A stretch of DNA of 64,000 nucleotides from Bipolaris cookei (GCA_002286855.1 NRSV01000004.1:186001-250000); one strand, 5' to 3'; shown: positions 41,258 to 54,016, numbered from the stretch's first letter. Program-made: numbers and translations. Notes: a model not told the origin generated them from the letters alone.

Positions 41258-42755
41258 CTATTCGATTGCTACTGGATCCAAGCAATAAGAGGAGCTCACA
41301 GGATCCCAGTCGAAGAAATCGAGATAGGTGTTGTCTTGAGAATTTTGCTGCGACGGCTGCTTAAGTAATTGTGCGCTTGTTTCGGCCGCTGGTACGTTGG
41401 GAGAAGGAAGAAGGGGCAAACCGTCTTGTATACTGCTTATAGGAGTTGGCGCTGTCTGCGTTTCTGGAGGACCAGCATTGCGGGACATAGGCGGCGGGTA
41501 TGGCAGCTGGAAGTTGGCATGGGTAGAGTACTGGATGGGGATACCGAGGCGATCTGAAAAGGCCGTGTATGACTAGGCGCAGGCGAAGAGAACTGGTTTA
41601 TGTCTGAAGCCCGGTCCTGAAGTTGTTCTCAGTAGAACTCGGAGGCGCGAAACTATTGTAGTTGTCTGATGGAAGGCTTGCAGGCACTGCTGAATATACA
41701 GCTGGTTGTTGTGGTTGCCCGATACCCATACCTGTGGCTGTAGTCATGCCGAACTGTGTTGGTAGCGGCTGAGGCTGGCTATGATAGCCTCCTTTCATCG
41801 CTTCATTCGATGGACCCGCTGAACGCATCGATAGCCCTGCCGAAGGCATTGCTAGATACCCGTTCATAATGGTCGACTGATAAGATTGTGGCAGACCAAT
41901 TAGTCGAGAATCCGAGTCTCCTGAATGAGGAAAACCAGCTAAGCTACTTGGATCTCGTGGCTGACCTTGCTGCCTCGTGTTCAAATTGTCATATGTATAC
42001 CCTTGATGGTAAGTCCCTGATGCCGAAAGTGGCTGTGAAAAGCTGGCGGGTGGAGATGCTGGAGCTAGGTTGAACCCTGCAACAGCACATGCTTGTGACA
42101 GCCTACTATCCCCACTCTCAGCGGGTATGTTCCCGTAAGACGCACCATATTGCTGACACAGGTATCTTCGTCCAGAATCCATTGGTAACATGTACCTCAA
42201 ATGATGGTTCGAGGACTGCTGATCCGCACTATAAGGAGGAGGAGTCTGCGGTAAATAGGCAAAGGTGCCATCCGTCCAACCTGTAGTTTTCTTAAAGGGA
42301 CTGCTAACCAGTGTCTGTCGTTCATACTCTTGTTGCTGATTCTCAAAAACCGAGGAGTTTGGCATCGGAGCAGCTGGAATTAATGGCCGTAGTTTCGGTC
42401 TGGTTCTTTGTCGACCATATGGCTGGCTACGAGGAACTGAGGTTGAGTTGCTCTGTATACTGGCCTTCGAGCGCTCGCCGCCTCTACGACGTCGGGTAAT
42501 CTTGGGTTTATCAACGTCACTACCTAGACTCTCTGCCGCCTGTGACGAAATCAGTTTCTGGGTCTGGAACAATACGCTGTATGATGTAAACGGGTGTAAC
42601 AAAGAACTTCCAGTGCCGGCAAGATAACTTACATAAGACGATGTTTCTAGTAGGGAACCATCGGATACTATTCTACACCGCTGCGACTTCCGAACGTCAT
42701 CCTGGTCCTGGACACATGATCGCTTTGAGCTGGAGTTTGATGTAGGGCGTTCCAT
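41258..42755 (-). CDS. Disordered, possibly nuclear protein; 3' structure uncertain
   Basis: The start is the Met at 42755 (MERPTSNSSSKRSC). A 93-nt intron with good signals (42632-42540, GTAAGT...CACAG, branch AACTGAT) may be removed; its length is a multiple of three with no stop, so retention cannot be excluded. The product is rich in Ser, Pro, Gln, Tyr, with a basic patch (KPKITRRRRGGERSK) that could be a nuclear signal. The long frame ends at about 41598, but coding-like sequence resumes in another frame (from about 41560 to 41258: SRNAGPPETQTAPTP, then an acidic/aromatic end TYLDFFDWDPVSSSYCLDP, like an activation domain). An unrecognised intron with acceptor CCTAG near 41573, or a frameshift, must join them. 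No family is recognised; a transcription-related role is speculative. Confidence 0.5.
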
Positions 42756-44622
42756 TGCCTTGGGCCATATGTTGAAGAAGAAAACAAGAATGATCCCTCC
42801 GATGAAAATAAAGAGGACTGTACACCCTTCTCCGAAAAGGCTACTCTGATTGGACTCGAAGCATTGGTTGAGCACGAGAGAAATACTACAACCGTGGTGC
42901 GGTGTGTTATGTCCGTCGCTACCGAACCGCCATGAGCTCCGATGTGGCTGAACATCGCCGGAGCACATCGCAAAAGAAATTGCAAAGCGAAGGTTCTGTA
43001 AGAAAGACCGTTGAGTCTCTATATTGCATCATCAGGAGCCTTCCTTACAGGTTCCAAGACTCTTTTATACCACACAGTGTTGCTTCCAGGTTTGAACTTC
43101 AAAATTCGGCTTGCAACTCCCGAATCTGTCTGTGCCTGCACTAAACAAATGGTAGAACGGAAAGAAAGCACCAAACCACACCTAGCACTTCCTGACTTGT
43201 ACCAGGAAATCATAGGTATGAATACAGCCTCACGATAGCCCTGTCTACATTCGCTGGTTTCCTCGTGGTCACCACCTCTCATTCTCAACAATCCCACTAC
43301 GTAATTGAGCGCACGGGCAGTTGTGGGCTCTTCTTCTCTACAAACCACGGTTAACCGTCATTTTATATGATTGGACTACTGCTATAGAACGCCAGCACAT
43401 ATCTTCTCTTACCATGTGTCCCACAGATATGCCGCTCCTCTAATCAAAGGATGTCCAATACGCCGTGTTTTGTGCTCGACCCGCCAGTCCCCACGCACAC
43501 AAAGAAGATTCAAATCATGGGAGTTGTGTTTGTCTGCTGTTCGTACAGGCTGATAGTCTACATGGCCTGTATCATATTTAGACTGTGTAGCTTATTTCAA
43601 GCGCCTGTGTGCCTAAAAACATGTTCAACTCCTGTCTTTTTATAACACAAGTGCGATACAGGTAAAAATCGCTATATGAACCAACTATCTGAGAAAGAAT
43701 AGGCATAGAGTGGTCGATCCAAGCAAAATGCCAACATAAGTTATTCAATCGGTTACTTTTACAGTGCAAAAAAAACCCATATGTTCAAGCGTTTCCCCTG
43801 CTTCTGTTCCCTAGCAAGAAGCCTAATACTAAACGCACCACATTCTCACAAAAAAAGCCATTCTAGCCCCCAATAAAGCCATCCACACGTGCTTCAGAAC
43901 CTTGTCTTTGCACAAACGCCCAGAAATCTTCCATCGGTCCATCTCACTAAAATCATAAAGACATAAACCTATTCCCGAACCAACACATCAAAAGACATAA
44001 GAATTCATTACACTACAAATATATTTCATCAGACAATACTGTCCCAAGATATCTCCCCATCTATCTCAAATGCCAAGTTTACATCATTGTCGACCGCAGA
44101 ATCGCCATCCCAGTCTACAATCTTCGACAGAAAAAAAACCCCCACAAACACACCCAGCATGCCCATTTCAGTCTAAGGAACTCGTACACGATCTGCACTC
44201 TCATCTTCCCAGAAAAAAGGATGTAAAAACCCTCCTAATGGTACTCCAATACCAGATCAACGAGCAAAGAGAAATTGAATATATCCGTGAGGCTGCACTA
44301 TCCAAAGTTCAGTCTTTTAAGTGGGGGCGATGAAATAGGTTTTAGTTCCAGTTGTGAACCATGGTAAAACAGTGGGAGGAGGCGCAGGCGCCAAGAAAAA
44401 AAAGGTCCGACTAGTAAGGGCCATGGTAATAACTTTGGGGTGATGCGCAGGATGGTGGAGACTACCACGCCTTTTCAAAACTCAGGTTGGGCATTATGTA
44501 AATTTTTTGGCTCCTGGCTATGTAACGTCACGTTTTTTGTCGCGTGGCTACTACTGGCAAGCGCTCATTTCCATCGAGCATACACCCCTCTCCAGTGCTT
44601 TTTCCCAACTCTATCGAGATTT
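42756..44622. other. Long intergenic region
   Basis: 1867 bp with only short open frames (for example 44070-44333) lacking domains, leader or splice logic. The left part is the upstream region of the disordered-protein gene; the right end is the ARG1 3' UTR. I see nothing else. Confidence 0.45.
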
Positions 44623-46112
44623 CTACGCACGGGACATGTTTGCGCCCTCCTCGGCCTTCTGAAGACCGTACTTCTTCAAGCTAGCATGACATTAGTAACT
44701 GAAAGTTTCAATTTTGACAAAAACCAGACTTACCGGATGCTCTGGATAGCAATGAAGCCAGTTGTATCCATTGGGCTAAAGTTGTCAAGGGTATCCATGG
44801 AAGCCTCCTCCTCAGAGTACAGCTTCTCAGTCTTGCTCGAACGGCCAAGCACGTACGCGTTACCCTTGTACAGCTTCATCCTAACCTCGCCGTTGACCCT
44901 GCGCTGGGAGAAAAGCAGACTGTTCTCGATGAACTCACGCTCAGGCGAAAAGTACATGCCGTTGTAGAGCTGGTAGCTCCAGTTGTGGGAAACGAATTGG
45001 TCCCGGAGGTTGCGGACCTGTGCGTCCATGACGAGACCCTCGAGGTCGAGATGGGCGAGGCGGAGGATCGTCATGGCTGGTGAGTCGTAACAGCCGCGGG
45101 ACTTGAGACCAATGAAGCGGTTCTCGACAATGTCGATGCGGCCAATACCGTGAGTGTAGCCTAGCTTGTTGAGCGCAACGAAGAGCTCAACAGAATCTGT
45201 GTAGGTCTTTTCTGGTGTTACGACTTTGACGGGGATGCCCTTCTCGAAGTATACGGTGATGTCAGTGGGCTCATTGGGTGCGTTGAGAGGTGAGTCGGTC
45301 ATGGTCCACATGTCGTCTGGGGGAGACACATCTGGGTCCTCGAGGATACCTGCACAAGTTGTTAGCACCGAATTGACATTCAAGCTTCGTAGACTTACCA
45401 GCCTCGTAACTGCAGTGTGCCAGGTTGGCGTCCATGCTCCATGGCTTCGCCTTGGTGGATGTGACAGGAATACCATGCTTCTCAGCATAGTCAAGGAGAT
45501 CTTGCCTGCCCTTGAAGCGGTCGCAGAACTCTGGCAGCCTCCATGGTGCAATGACCTTAATGGAGGGCTGTAGTGTGTAGAAGGCAAGCTCAAAACGAAC
45601 CTGGTCGTTTCCTTTGCCTGTGCAGCCGTGCGAGACGAAGCCGCAACCTTCTTGTTGTGCGACGCGGATCTGTGCGCGAGCGATGACTGGACGAGCCAGC
45701 GAGGTTCCGAGAAGGTAACGACCCTCGTAAGAAGCGTTGCACTGAACAGCGCGGAAGCAGAGCTCTTCGACGAACTCCTTTTGCAGGTCAAGGATGACCA
45801 TCTTCAGTGCACCAATTTTGAGCGCCTTCTTCTCAACCTCGTCCCATGGCTCGTCTTGGCCAACGTTGGCCAGGAAACACACGACCTCATATCCTTCCTC
45901 TTTGCCAAAGAATTAGTCTAAGTCACGGCTTCGAGTACAGAACTGGCATACCAATGAGCCATTTGAGGATGGTGGAGGTGTCAAGGCCGCCTAACGAGTC
46001 AAGTTAGTGTATGTGCCTTGCAACAAAGCGGGATTGAATGTAGTCACAGTGGGCAGCTAGCTCATCAGGAAAACTTACCAGAGTATGCAAGACAAACACG
46101 TCCCTTTGACAT
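44623..46112 (-). CDS. ARG1: Argininosuccinate synthase
   Basis: Five exons: 46112-46079, 45990-45952, 45899-45399, 45349-44734 and 44680-44623; introns 88, 52, 49 and 53 nt; 415 residues, the usual length. The ATP-binding PP-loop motif AYSGGLDTS (residues 9-17) is split by intron 1. VCFLANVGQDE, GTSLARPVIARAQ, SHGCTGKGNDQVRFE (the second family signature), LEDPDVSPPDDMW, ENRFIGLKSRG and REFIENSLL follow. The enzyme joins citrulline and aspartate with ATP to make argininosuccinate in the cytosol, the penultimate step of arginine synthesis. TGACTC elements upstream suggest control by the general amino-acid regulator. All catalytic motifs are intact. Confidence 0.96.
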
Positions 46113-46166
46113 CTTTAATTTTTCTGAGGGGTATCAAGTGTGGTGGAAAAGTCAATGGCAGTGGAA

Positions 46167-46207
46167 GAGTCAGTGTTGGAGTATAAGTATGGAGAAGTGG
46201 GGAGTCA
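46167..46207 (-). promoter_or_regulatory. Pair of TGACTC elements upstream of ARG1
   Basis: On the gene strand TGACTC occurs at 46207-46202 and 46172-46167, 55-95 bp upstream of the start codon. TGACTC(A) is the core bound by Gcn4/CpcA/Cpc1, which induces arginine genes on amino-acid starvation. Sites lack the final A (TGACTCC and TGACTCT), so affinity is uncertain. Confidence 0.45.
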
Positions 46208-46590
46208 TTGCTATCTTATCGGCCATAAAAAAGTTCGGTGCTCATCACACTTGCGGGCCGATCTTCGGTCTACAGATGACTAGTCTTGCCATAGGTGAAC
46301 ACGCGAATCAAGTGCAGCGCCAAGTTACTCATCCGACTTGATCTCCGCCACTACCCTCAAATTCTTTATGCAATTCAATCATGGTCATCGCGTGGTATTC
46401 AAAGTGGTATATGTAACGTAGCAGCCAGATTGCGTTTTTTCCAGCGCCGTGAATGCAATACTTCCTCCCAGTATGCAAAAGCATCGTGAACCAAGTACTA
46501 ACAGCATAGGAAGAATGAACCCATTGCTAGTAAACAAAGCGCAAAAATATTGGACACGTCAATTGTCTGGAAATGCGTTTACACCCACAC

Positions 46591-49500
46591 CTAAAATGCC
46601 CCACCAGCGACCCTCTCCCGCTCGTAAAACACAATGTACGCCTTTTCATTCTGCAGTCGACTGTTGGCTGGAAGATTGCCTGGATCAAAATCCTGAATTT
46701 TGTCATCGTTGAAAGACCGCCAACATCCTCGCGACTTGTCTTTGACGAAAGCAATGTAATGGCCACTGCCAAGAGTCGCACCAATATGCCAGATGACAGC
46801 GTACGCATTGTAGACATACGGTCCGTTCATGGTGGGGTCGGCCTTGACTCCAGCCAGTTGCGCAGGTCCGTCCCGGGCTTTCTGCGCAACAAATGCCTCT
46901 TGCTCTGGGGTCATTGGTGGTTCGACAAACGGACCTATGTCCAGCCTTTGAAGCGGAAAGTGGACGGGCGTGCGAACTTTGCGTGCAGTCTCAGTACGGG
47001 ATGCGCTAAACCGCTTGAAATGGATTACAAGTGTGTCCGGTGCTCGAGTGATGGTAATCTTCTTAACCGCTTCGCGGTCTTTTTTGCAGCGTGGACAACG
47101 CCATAGCTCGTCTCCTGCTAGATGTTCTGGCGCGCAGTAGGATTCCAAGCATTGGCGTAAGTCGCACTGGCCCTCGCGAGGAATTTCCACGCTAATGCTC
47201 CAAAACGCCTCGTACGTTGTACTGGTTACACCACACGTTTGACATGTGAGCTGTGAAGCGTGCTGCCCAGCGAACAGACCACCGATAACGGACATATCGC
47301 GGTGCTGGTATCGCCGCCATTCGATCATGGCCGAGTATTGCCGTGGAAACCGTTCGCGAGTCAGTTCTTCTTGATCTGTCAGCGGTTTGAGGGGTGGCTT
47401 GTTCCATGTCAGGTTCATGTCTTCGTGCATGTAATCCAACACGAATTCGAGAAACTCCTTGGCATCTTGCTGCTCATCAATACCCCATTGCGAGTTGAAG
47501 TGACCACAAATGCGCTGTCATGAGTTAGCAACAGCCCATAGAGATGCACATCTTTTGAAACGTACTCTGAAAGTGCTAGGGCGCACCGACGACACATCGC
47601 CCTTGTAGAGGTTCGATAGCAACGTCGCATACGCCTCTGGAAGGATACCCTTTGTACCTTTCCAGTTATCTCGTTGAAGGTCGCGCTGATATCGCCCGGT
47701 GAGGAACAAGTCTGAGAGCAGCAAGTGCCCACTTAGACATTGGACCACTGAGTTCATGTAGCATGTAACTCCAAAGTTTAACAATCCCGTTCGGTGCAAT
47801 CTTAGATTGCTAAATTGAGGTTGCGAGTTGTAGACATTGTTGCGGGTTGGCTGCACATCTTGGCGTTCGTGCACACCACTGTAACCAACCCTGGGCACCG
47901 ACGGCGGCGGTCGTGAAGGGGCGACAGGTATAGCAGGTGCGACGTATTGGTTAGTAAATTGGGTTTTTGGCGGGTACATCATTGACTGCTCAGCTTCGAC
48001 CTCGGGATACCGACGCAAAAACTCCTCGGTTGAGCGATAAAAGGGCGCATTAGTCTCGTCGTCTTCTCCTTCGCCCTCTGTTGGAGGCACTTCAACATCG
48101 GCTCGCCCCTTACGAGCTTCTTCTAGCCATGCCTGCTCTTCTTCCTGGTCCATGGGTACGTACTCGCGCCGTGATCGTCTCTGGTTGTTCTTCGCAATAT
48201 GAGTAGCAGCAGGAGACCGTCGAACAGCGCGAGCTCTGGTAGGACCCGCGGCTACCAGTGCAGCGGTAGTCGACATCTTCAAGGCCTGTGGGCCTACCAA
48301 GTCAACCCAGGCATTGAGACCACCTTTCAAAAGAACTGGCGGGCGTTTGAGTGGTTTCTCAGCGTTGAACTCGTGTAGGGTATCGAAAAGACGCTTCAAT
48401 GCGGTTTCCTTTTCGGAGCGGTTGGGCTTCTGCATAAATTCGATATTTTTGGTAGATTCGTCGTAGTAGACGACAACATCAAAGTCATTTCGCCGATCGA
48501 ACATGGTCTGCTCTTCGTCTGGTGAGATGATAAGGCGGTCTAGTAGCTGTTCTGCTGAGTCACCGTCGCGTAAGGTCAAAGGCTCTATACACATGATGTT
48601 TCGCACGTAGATGTGGCCTGCATCATAATCGATCCTATTGCGTACATCAATGGTGAGTACATTGTACATGCGGTAGTAGTCGTATAGCATGCTAGCATCT
48701 ATTTCAAGTTCGACAGATTTGCTGACAGACCGGGTCCTCTCAGGGGCAATACGTAGATTCTGTTGGGATGGGAAATATGAGTCTGGCACGCCGTTCGCAT
48801 TGGGGGCATAATTGGACGCGCTCGATGCAGCCAACGAGTTGTTACGGCCTCCGGTGCCGTTCATACTCCTCGGGGTACTTCGTGGCGGATTGATGCTTGA
48901 GGGGCCTGAAATGTTGCGTGCGGGACTGTAGGTGGGACTGGGCTCTTTAGGTAGGGAAGTAGCAAGTTGTGTGTCTAGTGGCAGTTTGGGTGGCGGTAGA
49001 GGCATGGACGTAGGTGCCATGGGCATACCGCGCGGCCCCATGACTCTGTTCGTGGTAGTGAAGTCTGCTGGGGAGGGCATCTTGACTGATAAGTCAGGGC
49101 TAGAGCGTACAGATGTATCAATTGGAGAGCGGCGCAAGTTTGCGAAGCGCTGAGCGAGGTCGTTTATGTTATTCACCGACGCGGCACTTTGATGAATAGC
49201 GCGGCCATGCAACGTTTGAGGCTTTGGATGCACCATGGGTTTTCTGTAAGAGGAATCCAAGGGCGCAGCAGGTGAAGCGCGGCCGTTTGGCAGATTCGTG
49301 GGCACCTCGGGCAGCATCAATTCGCCGTCTCTTCGTGGCGTGACGGAACCACTGCGGGAGTGTGAGCTGGGACCTGTAGGTAGAGAGGCAGCCCTGTGGT
49401 GGCCGCCATGGCGCTTGTTGTCATTCTTGATAATGTCCTTGATGTGCACAAATTGCTCCTCGCTTGACTTGATGTCCCGCATGAGTTCGTTGAAGTCGCG

Positions 49501-49876
49501 GTGAGCCTGGTTACGGCTGTTGCTGATCTTGTCATAGTAGTCGCGGTGCGAGGGAATCAGGTCGACGACAATTTGGTAGGCGACCATGTACTCCCAGTAT
49601 GCTCCAGCAGGGATGCGGTCGTTGAGCATTGTCTTGGCAGACTTGAAGTGTGTCCGCGCCCGTTCCAGCAAGTTACGGATCTAGGACAGTCAGCGAACGT
49701 GGGCATGCACACAGAGGGAGACTTTGCAAGAGTACCGAATGGTTTCTGAGCAACTCGGCTGTGTCTGTGGCAGAGGCAATAATCTCTGCAATGGGCGGGT
49801 GGCCACCAGACCCGCGCGAGTCGGCTGGCCCATGGCCGTTCCTCGATGCATCTACGCCGTCGGGATAGCCGTTCAT
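46591..49876 (-). CDS. DOA4: Doa4/Ubp4-type ubiquitin carboxyl-terminal hydrolase
   Basis: Exons 49876-49736, 49680-47566 and 47514-46591; introns of 55 and 51 nt; 1059 residues. The N-terminus (about 30-130) is helical and MIT-like (LLERARTHFKSAKTML, YWEYMVAYQIVVDLIP). A Pro/Ser-rich linker follows, then a rhodanese-like domain (LTIDVRNRIDYDAGHI, later LKGGLNAWVDLVGP). The USP catalytic domain begins with TGLLNFGVTCYMNS (nucleophile Cys687), has QQDAKEFLEF, a zinc ribbon (CQTC and CPRCKK), and the His box GSGHYIAF (His1004). This order - MIT-like, rhodanese, USP - is that of yeast Doa4/Ubp4-Ubp5 and mammalian USP8. Doa4 removes ubiquitin from cargo at endosomes before multivesicular-body sorting. 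It is divergent from VPS27, another protein of the same pathway. Confidence 0.92.
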
Positions 49877-50498
49877 GGTGTTGGCAGACGGGGGAGTGAG
49901 GGCGGCCGAGGGGCAGCCGCACTCGTACTATCTCTTTAGGCGTTGGGCACTCGCATGTTCAAGAGGCCCCGTCGACGGCGGCGTTTGCTTGGGTATCTTT
50001 GGGCCGTCCTGGCAACGATGACGGGGAAGCGGGGCGGAGTCGGGGCGGAGCGCGTCGACCCGTGGGCGAGGGGCGGAGGCGAGTAAATTGGAGCAGCGGA
50101 GAGATTGTTGCTGCGTATGTGGCTGGTGTGCACACCGAAGAGGAGCGGGTTGGGGGAGTTAAAGGGCGGGAGCGGCGGGCGTAGGTGAGGCACAGGGCGA
50201 CGTTGGTGTTTGGGACGGTCAGGGTTGCAGGCATAGGTCTCATCGTTGTGGATGCGGCTCGTGGGCCTCCGCCACAGGGCGTCATCAGCCAAGCACTCCC
50301 GCCTCAGACCTCAGCTTGCTACCTGACCACGCCCACGACCACCACAGACGCCGCGCCACAACACTCCTACACCCAATTCACCGTCAACAGAGGCCTGTGC
50401 ATCAGCGTCCTCCGTTCGATTTCTGCCGCAAACCGACAAAGAAAATAATAAGAAAATAAGACCGCCGCTGGCAACGCAGCAGCTACATCACCAACACT
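49877..50498. promoter_or_regulatory. Shared promoter interval, DOA4 / VPS27
   Basis: 622 bp between divergent start codons, GC-rich in the half next to DOA4 (GGGGCGGAG repeats around 50030-50080). No gene is supported; several long open frames are shadows of GC-rich sequence. Two endosomal-sorting genes share this control region. Confidence 0.5.
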
Positions 50499-52999
50499 AT
50501 GGCGGGCTGGTTTGGGTCCTCGGCCAACGGCGCGCTCGACGAGCAGATTGAGCGCGCAACCTCTTCAAGCTTGTATTTCCGGCCTGCTCTTCGCCTAGCA
50601 CTTGCGTCATCTGCTAACACATGGCAGAGAGGATATGCCACTCAATCTCGAGATATCCGACGTGATTCGATCCAAGACGGTGCAGCCTAAAGACGCCATG
50701 CGCTCACTGAAGAAGAGGATAGGACACAAGAATCCCAACGTCCAGCTCGCAGCTTTGAATGTATATTAAAACCCTTCTACTACGCGATCCATGTTTGCTA
50801 ACCCTCATGCAGCTCACAGACACATGCGTGAAAAACGGCGGCGCTCACTTCATCCAAGAGATAGCTTCTCGCGAGTTCCTCGACAACATGACTTCCCTAC
50901 TGAAGGCACCCCCCTCCATCGCACCCAACCACGACGTCAAGAACAAGATGCTCCAGCTAATACAATCCTGGGCAATAGCTGCAGAAGGGCGCACAAACCT
51001 GGGCTACATCAACGAGGTGTACCAAAGCCTACAGCGCGAAGGCTACCATTTTCCTCCAAAAGAGAACATTACTGGAAGTATGCTCGATAGCAGCGCGGTA
51101 AGCTCACTTGTGACATGCCAGTCTTTTGCTATAATACTAACCCATCTTGCTTGCTGCAGCCCCCAGAGTGGACCGACTCGGACGTCTGTATGCGATGCCG
51201 CACCGCCTTCACCTTCACCAACCGAAAGCACCACTGCCGAAACTGCGGAAACGTCTTCTGTGGCGCCTGCTCGAGCAAGAATATTCCCCTACCCCACCTC
51301 GGCATCATGGACCCTGTGCGTGTCGATGATGGCTGCCATGCTAAGCTCACCGAAAAGTCCAGAGGGGCGCACCTTCCCAGAGTGTTCGATACCCACAGGC
51401 CCCAAAAAACATTATACCAGGGCTCAATGGAACCGCGAAATGCCCGTATAGAAGACAGCTTCGATGCAGATCTTAAGCGAGCCCTGGAGATGAGCCTGGA
51501 TGAGGCCAAGGGAAACAGTTCTTCTGGCTTCGTATCCCAGTCACAACTGCAGTCACAATCCAAGTCTACAAACGCAACTTCCAAGAAGCAGCCTGAGGAG
51601 GAGGAGGAGGAGGAGGAGGAGGACGCCGACCTGGCCGCTGCTATCGCCGCCTCCTTGGCTGACATGGAAGAACAGAAGAGGAAGTACTCCACAACCTTCC
51701 GAGAGCAGGCTTCCAACGTTGATTCATCAACTCCCTTCGTCGCACCCAAGAACGACTACGAATTGACGCCTGTTGAAGCTGAGAATATCAACTTGTTTTC
51801 CACTCTAGTCGACCGCCTACAACATCAGCCCTCTGGCACAATTCTGCGTGAGCCGCAGATACAGGAGCTATACGAGAGCATTGGCAAACTGAGGCCGAAG
51901 CTTGCGCGTACCTACGGTGAGACTATGAGCAAGCATGGTATGTATTGTTCAACTACCACAAGATCGCGCATTGACGATTATAGACACACTACTTGATCTG
52001 CATGCTAAGCTCTCCACCGTTGTTCGTTATTATGATCGTATGCTTGAGGAAAGACTGTCGAGCACATACAACCAAGCCAACGCCATGTATGGACTGCCTC
52101 CGTCTGCTCAACGGCCGGCATCAAATCTCTATCCTAGTATACAGTCAGGCACACCAGATGCTGCTGGCGAAAACTACTACATGGGAAATGCACCCCCTTC
52201 CAGCGCGTATGGACAGCCTCAGTCACAGTATGGTGGAAGCTATCAGCCCCAACAAAAGCCCTATTCTCAGTTCGACAAATGGCCCGCATCCTACGGCCCA
52301 CCTAATGAACAGTATCAACAACCATCACAACCATATCCGAACCTTGCCCAGCGACCGCTAAGCACGTCTTACCAACAACCTTCATCACCACAGCTACAAC
52401 GTCAAATGTCGAACCAGCAATATCCCTCTCAAGCGCCACCGTCAGGATTATCAGATGCAGATAGTGCCAGCTACTACTATGGAGAAAGTAACGCGACACA
52501 GCCTTCACAGCCACCCATGCAACGGACGCAAAGTTACGGCTCTCAACCTTCACAACAACAGCAACAATCTCCTTCTCCCCAAGCATATGCTCGGGCACCA
52601 CCACAGCATACACCCATTTCACCACCCTCGCAGCCTACTACTGCTTGGCAAAACCCACCATATCCTCAACAGGACCAGCCTCCAAATTGGCAACAAAATC
52701 AGAGCCAGAACCAAGTCCCACCACAGCAAGGTCCACCGCAGCAGGCTCCTCAACAGCAAGCCCCTGCTCAACAGCAACCCCAGGCACCTCAGCAACAGCA
52801 ACAGCAACAGCAACAACCGCAGTACTGGCAACAGCAACAACATCAAACGCCCCACCAGCAACAGCCGCAAACGTCTGGATGGCAGCCAGCACCGTATGCC
52901 ACTGGAGGCTACGGGCCTGAGAGTTTCCCGTCTGCGCCTCAGAACCAGCTCCCCGCACAGCAAGCAAAGGTGGCTGATGAGCCTCTGATTGATTTGTAA
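50499..52999 (+). CDS. VPS27: Vps27, ESCRT-0 ubiquitin-cargo receptor
   Basis: Five exons: 50499-50572, 50628-50760, 50813-51097, 51160-51937 and 51984-52999; introns 55, 52, 62 and 46 nt; 761 residues. The VHS domain covers residues 1 to about 145 (EQIERATSS, DVIRSKTVQPKDAMRSLKKR, NGGAHFIQEIASREF). The FYVE finger spans about 165-225, with the PI3P-binding RKHHCRNCG. Two ubiquitin-interacting motifs follow (DLKRALEMSLDEA and DLAAAIAASLADM) around a run of glutamates coded by (GAG)n, then a helical Hse1-binding region and a long Q/P-rich tail ending in a clathrin-box-like LIDL. It gathers ubiquitinated cargo on endosomes. In the last zinc pair VRVDDGC stands where many homologues have VxVCDxC, so one zinc ligand is Asp instead of Cys. 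Confidence 0.93.
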
Positions 53000-54016
53000 T
53001 TTTTAGAGTGACTATGTATGGGAGTTTTTAAGCAAAAGAGTACTTTGAAGAACGCTCGTAGCGGGCACTCTTGCTTGTTTGTTGAAATATGGAACACTCT
53101 TGAGATTTTGGAGACTGTTCTTGTTGGTGATGCTCGCATATTCTTGCTGTTGTTTTTACTGGTTTGGCCTTGACCAAGAAGGCCTAAGTTGTAGCCACAA
53201 AGAGATTGACCGGGTGAAGGGGGAATGGTCCATGTCTGCGGACGAGCAAAGATATGGGGGTTGTGACCAACGATATGGATCTAATGTCAAATCAAACTGT
53301 TTAGACCGCTCATCACATGTGCTATGTTCTTTTTTTCGGGGGGAATTGTATACCTCACACATTGAGCAACTGAATCACGTAATCAAGTCTCTTGAACTCA
53401 TCTCAATTCATTTCTATTATAATCGTAAATAATTCTCCGCTTTTATTCCGTTGCGTTTTCTTACTCCCACAACACCACAAGCCTGTTATCTTTATACAAA
53501 CAACCCAGAATCGCCACAAAAACCCGCTTGAAGAAAATGAAGCAAAAGTGAAGAATGTATATCGAATAAGAAAAAACGAAGGGTATATGTTTGCCATGTT
53601 GGAAAGAGAGCTAGAAATGTTATGATAGAGTTAAAGGTGATAATTGCTCCAATCACGATAATTGTCCTAAACGCCTGAAAAGAAAAACACACCTTGCCAG
53701 AGGCTGGATGGTAGAACATACACTTGTCTGATATAGCGCCATTAACTCCTGATCTTGTTTTTTTCTTGGCCCTACATGATGTCGCAGTCGTGTCTGATCA
53801 TTGGCGGAGTACGCATTGAGAAGAGGGCGCATCCACGAGGCTGCGATCTCCTTGCTTCAGGCACTTGTCGTAGGACGGGGAATCAGTGTACAGTGGGCGC
53901 GGAGAGGAACAAACTCGGCACAGCGACCTTTTGCTCGCCCGAGAATGTAGACTCGATGACGTAAAAAGGAGGAAGGCGTCGAAGATGGTCATGGGAATGA
54001 ACGAGGTACCGCCAGC
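53000..54016. other. Convergent 3' flanks of VPS27 and GT32 genes
   Basis: 1017 bp with no supported gene. It should contain the two 3' UTRs; short open frames show no domain. Confidence 0.5.

Noticed and set aside
44070..44333. 87-codon frame in the ARG1 3' region
   Set aside because: No domain, no leader or splice context, ordinary composition.
49936..50448. Several open frames in the DOA4/VPS27 interval
   Set aside because: GC-rich promoter sequence with overlapping frames on both strands; none has a domain.
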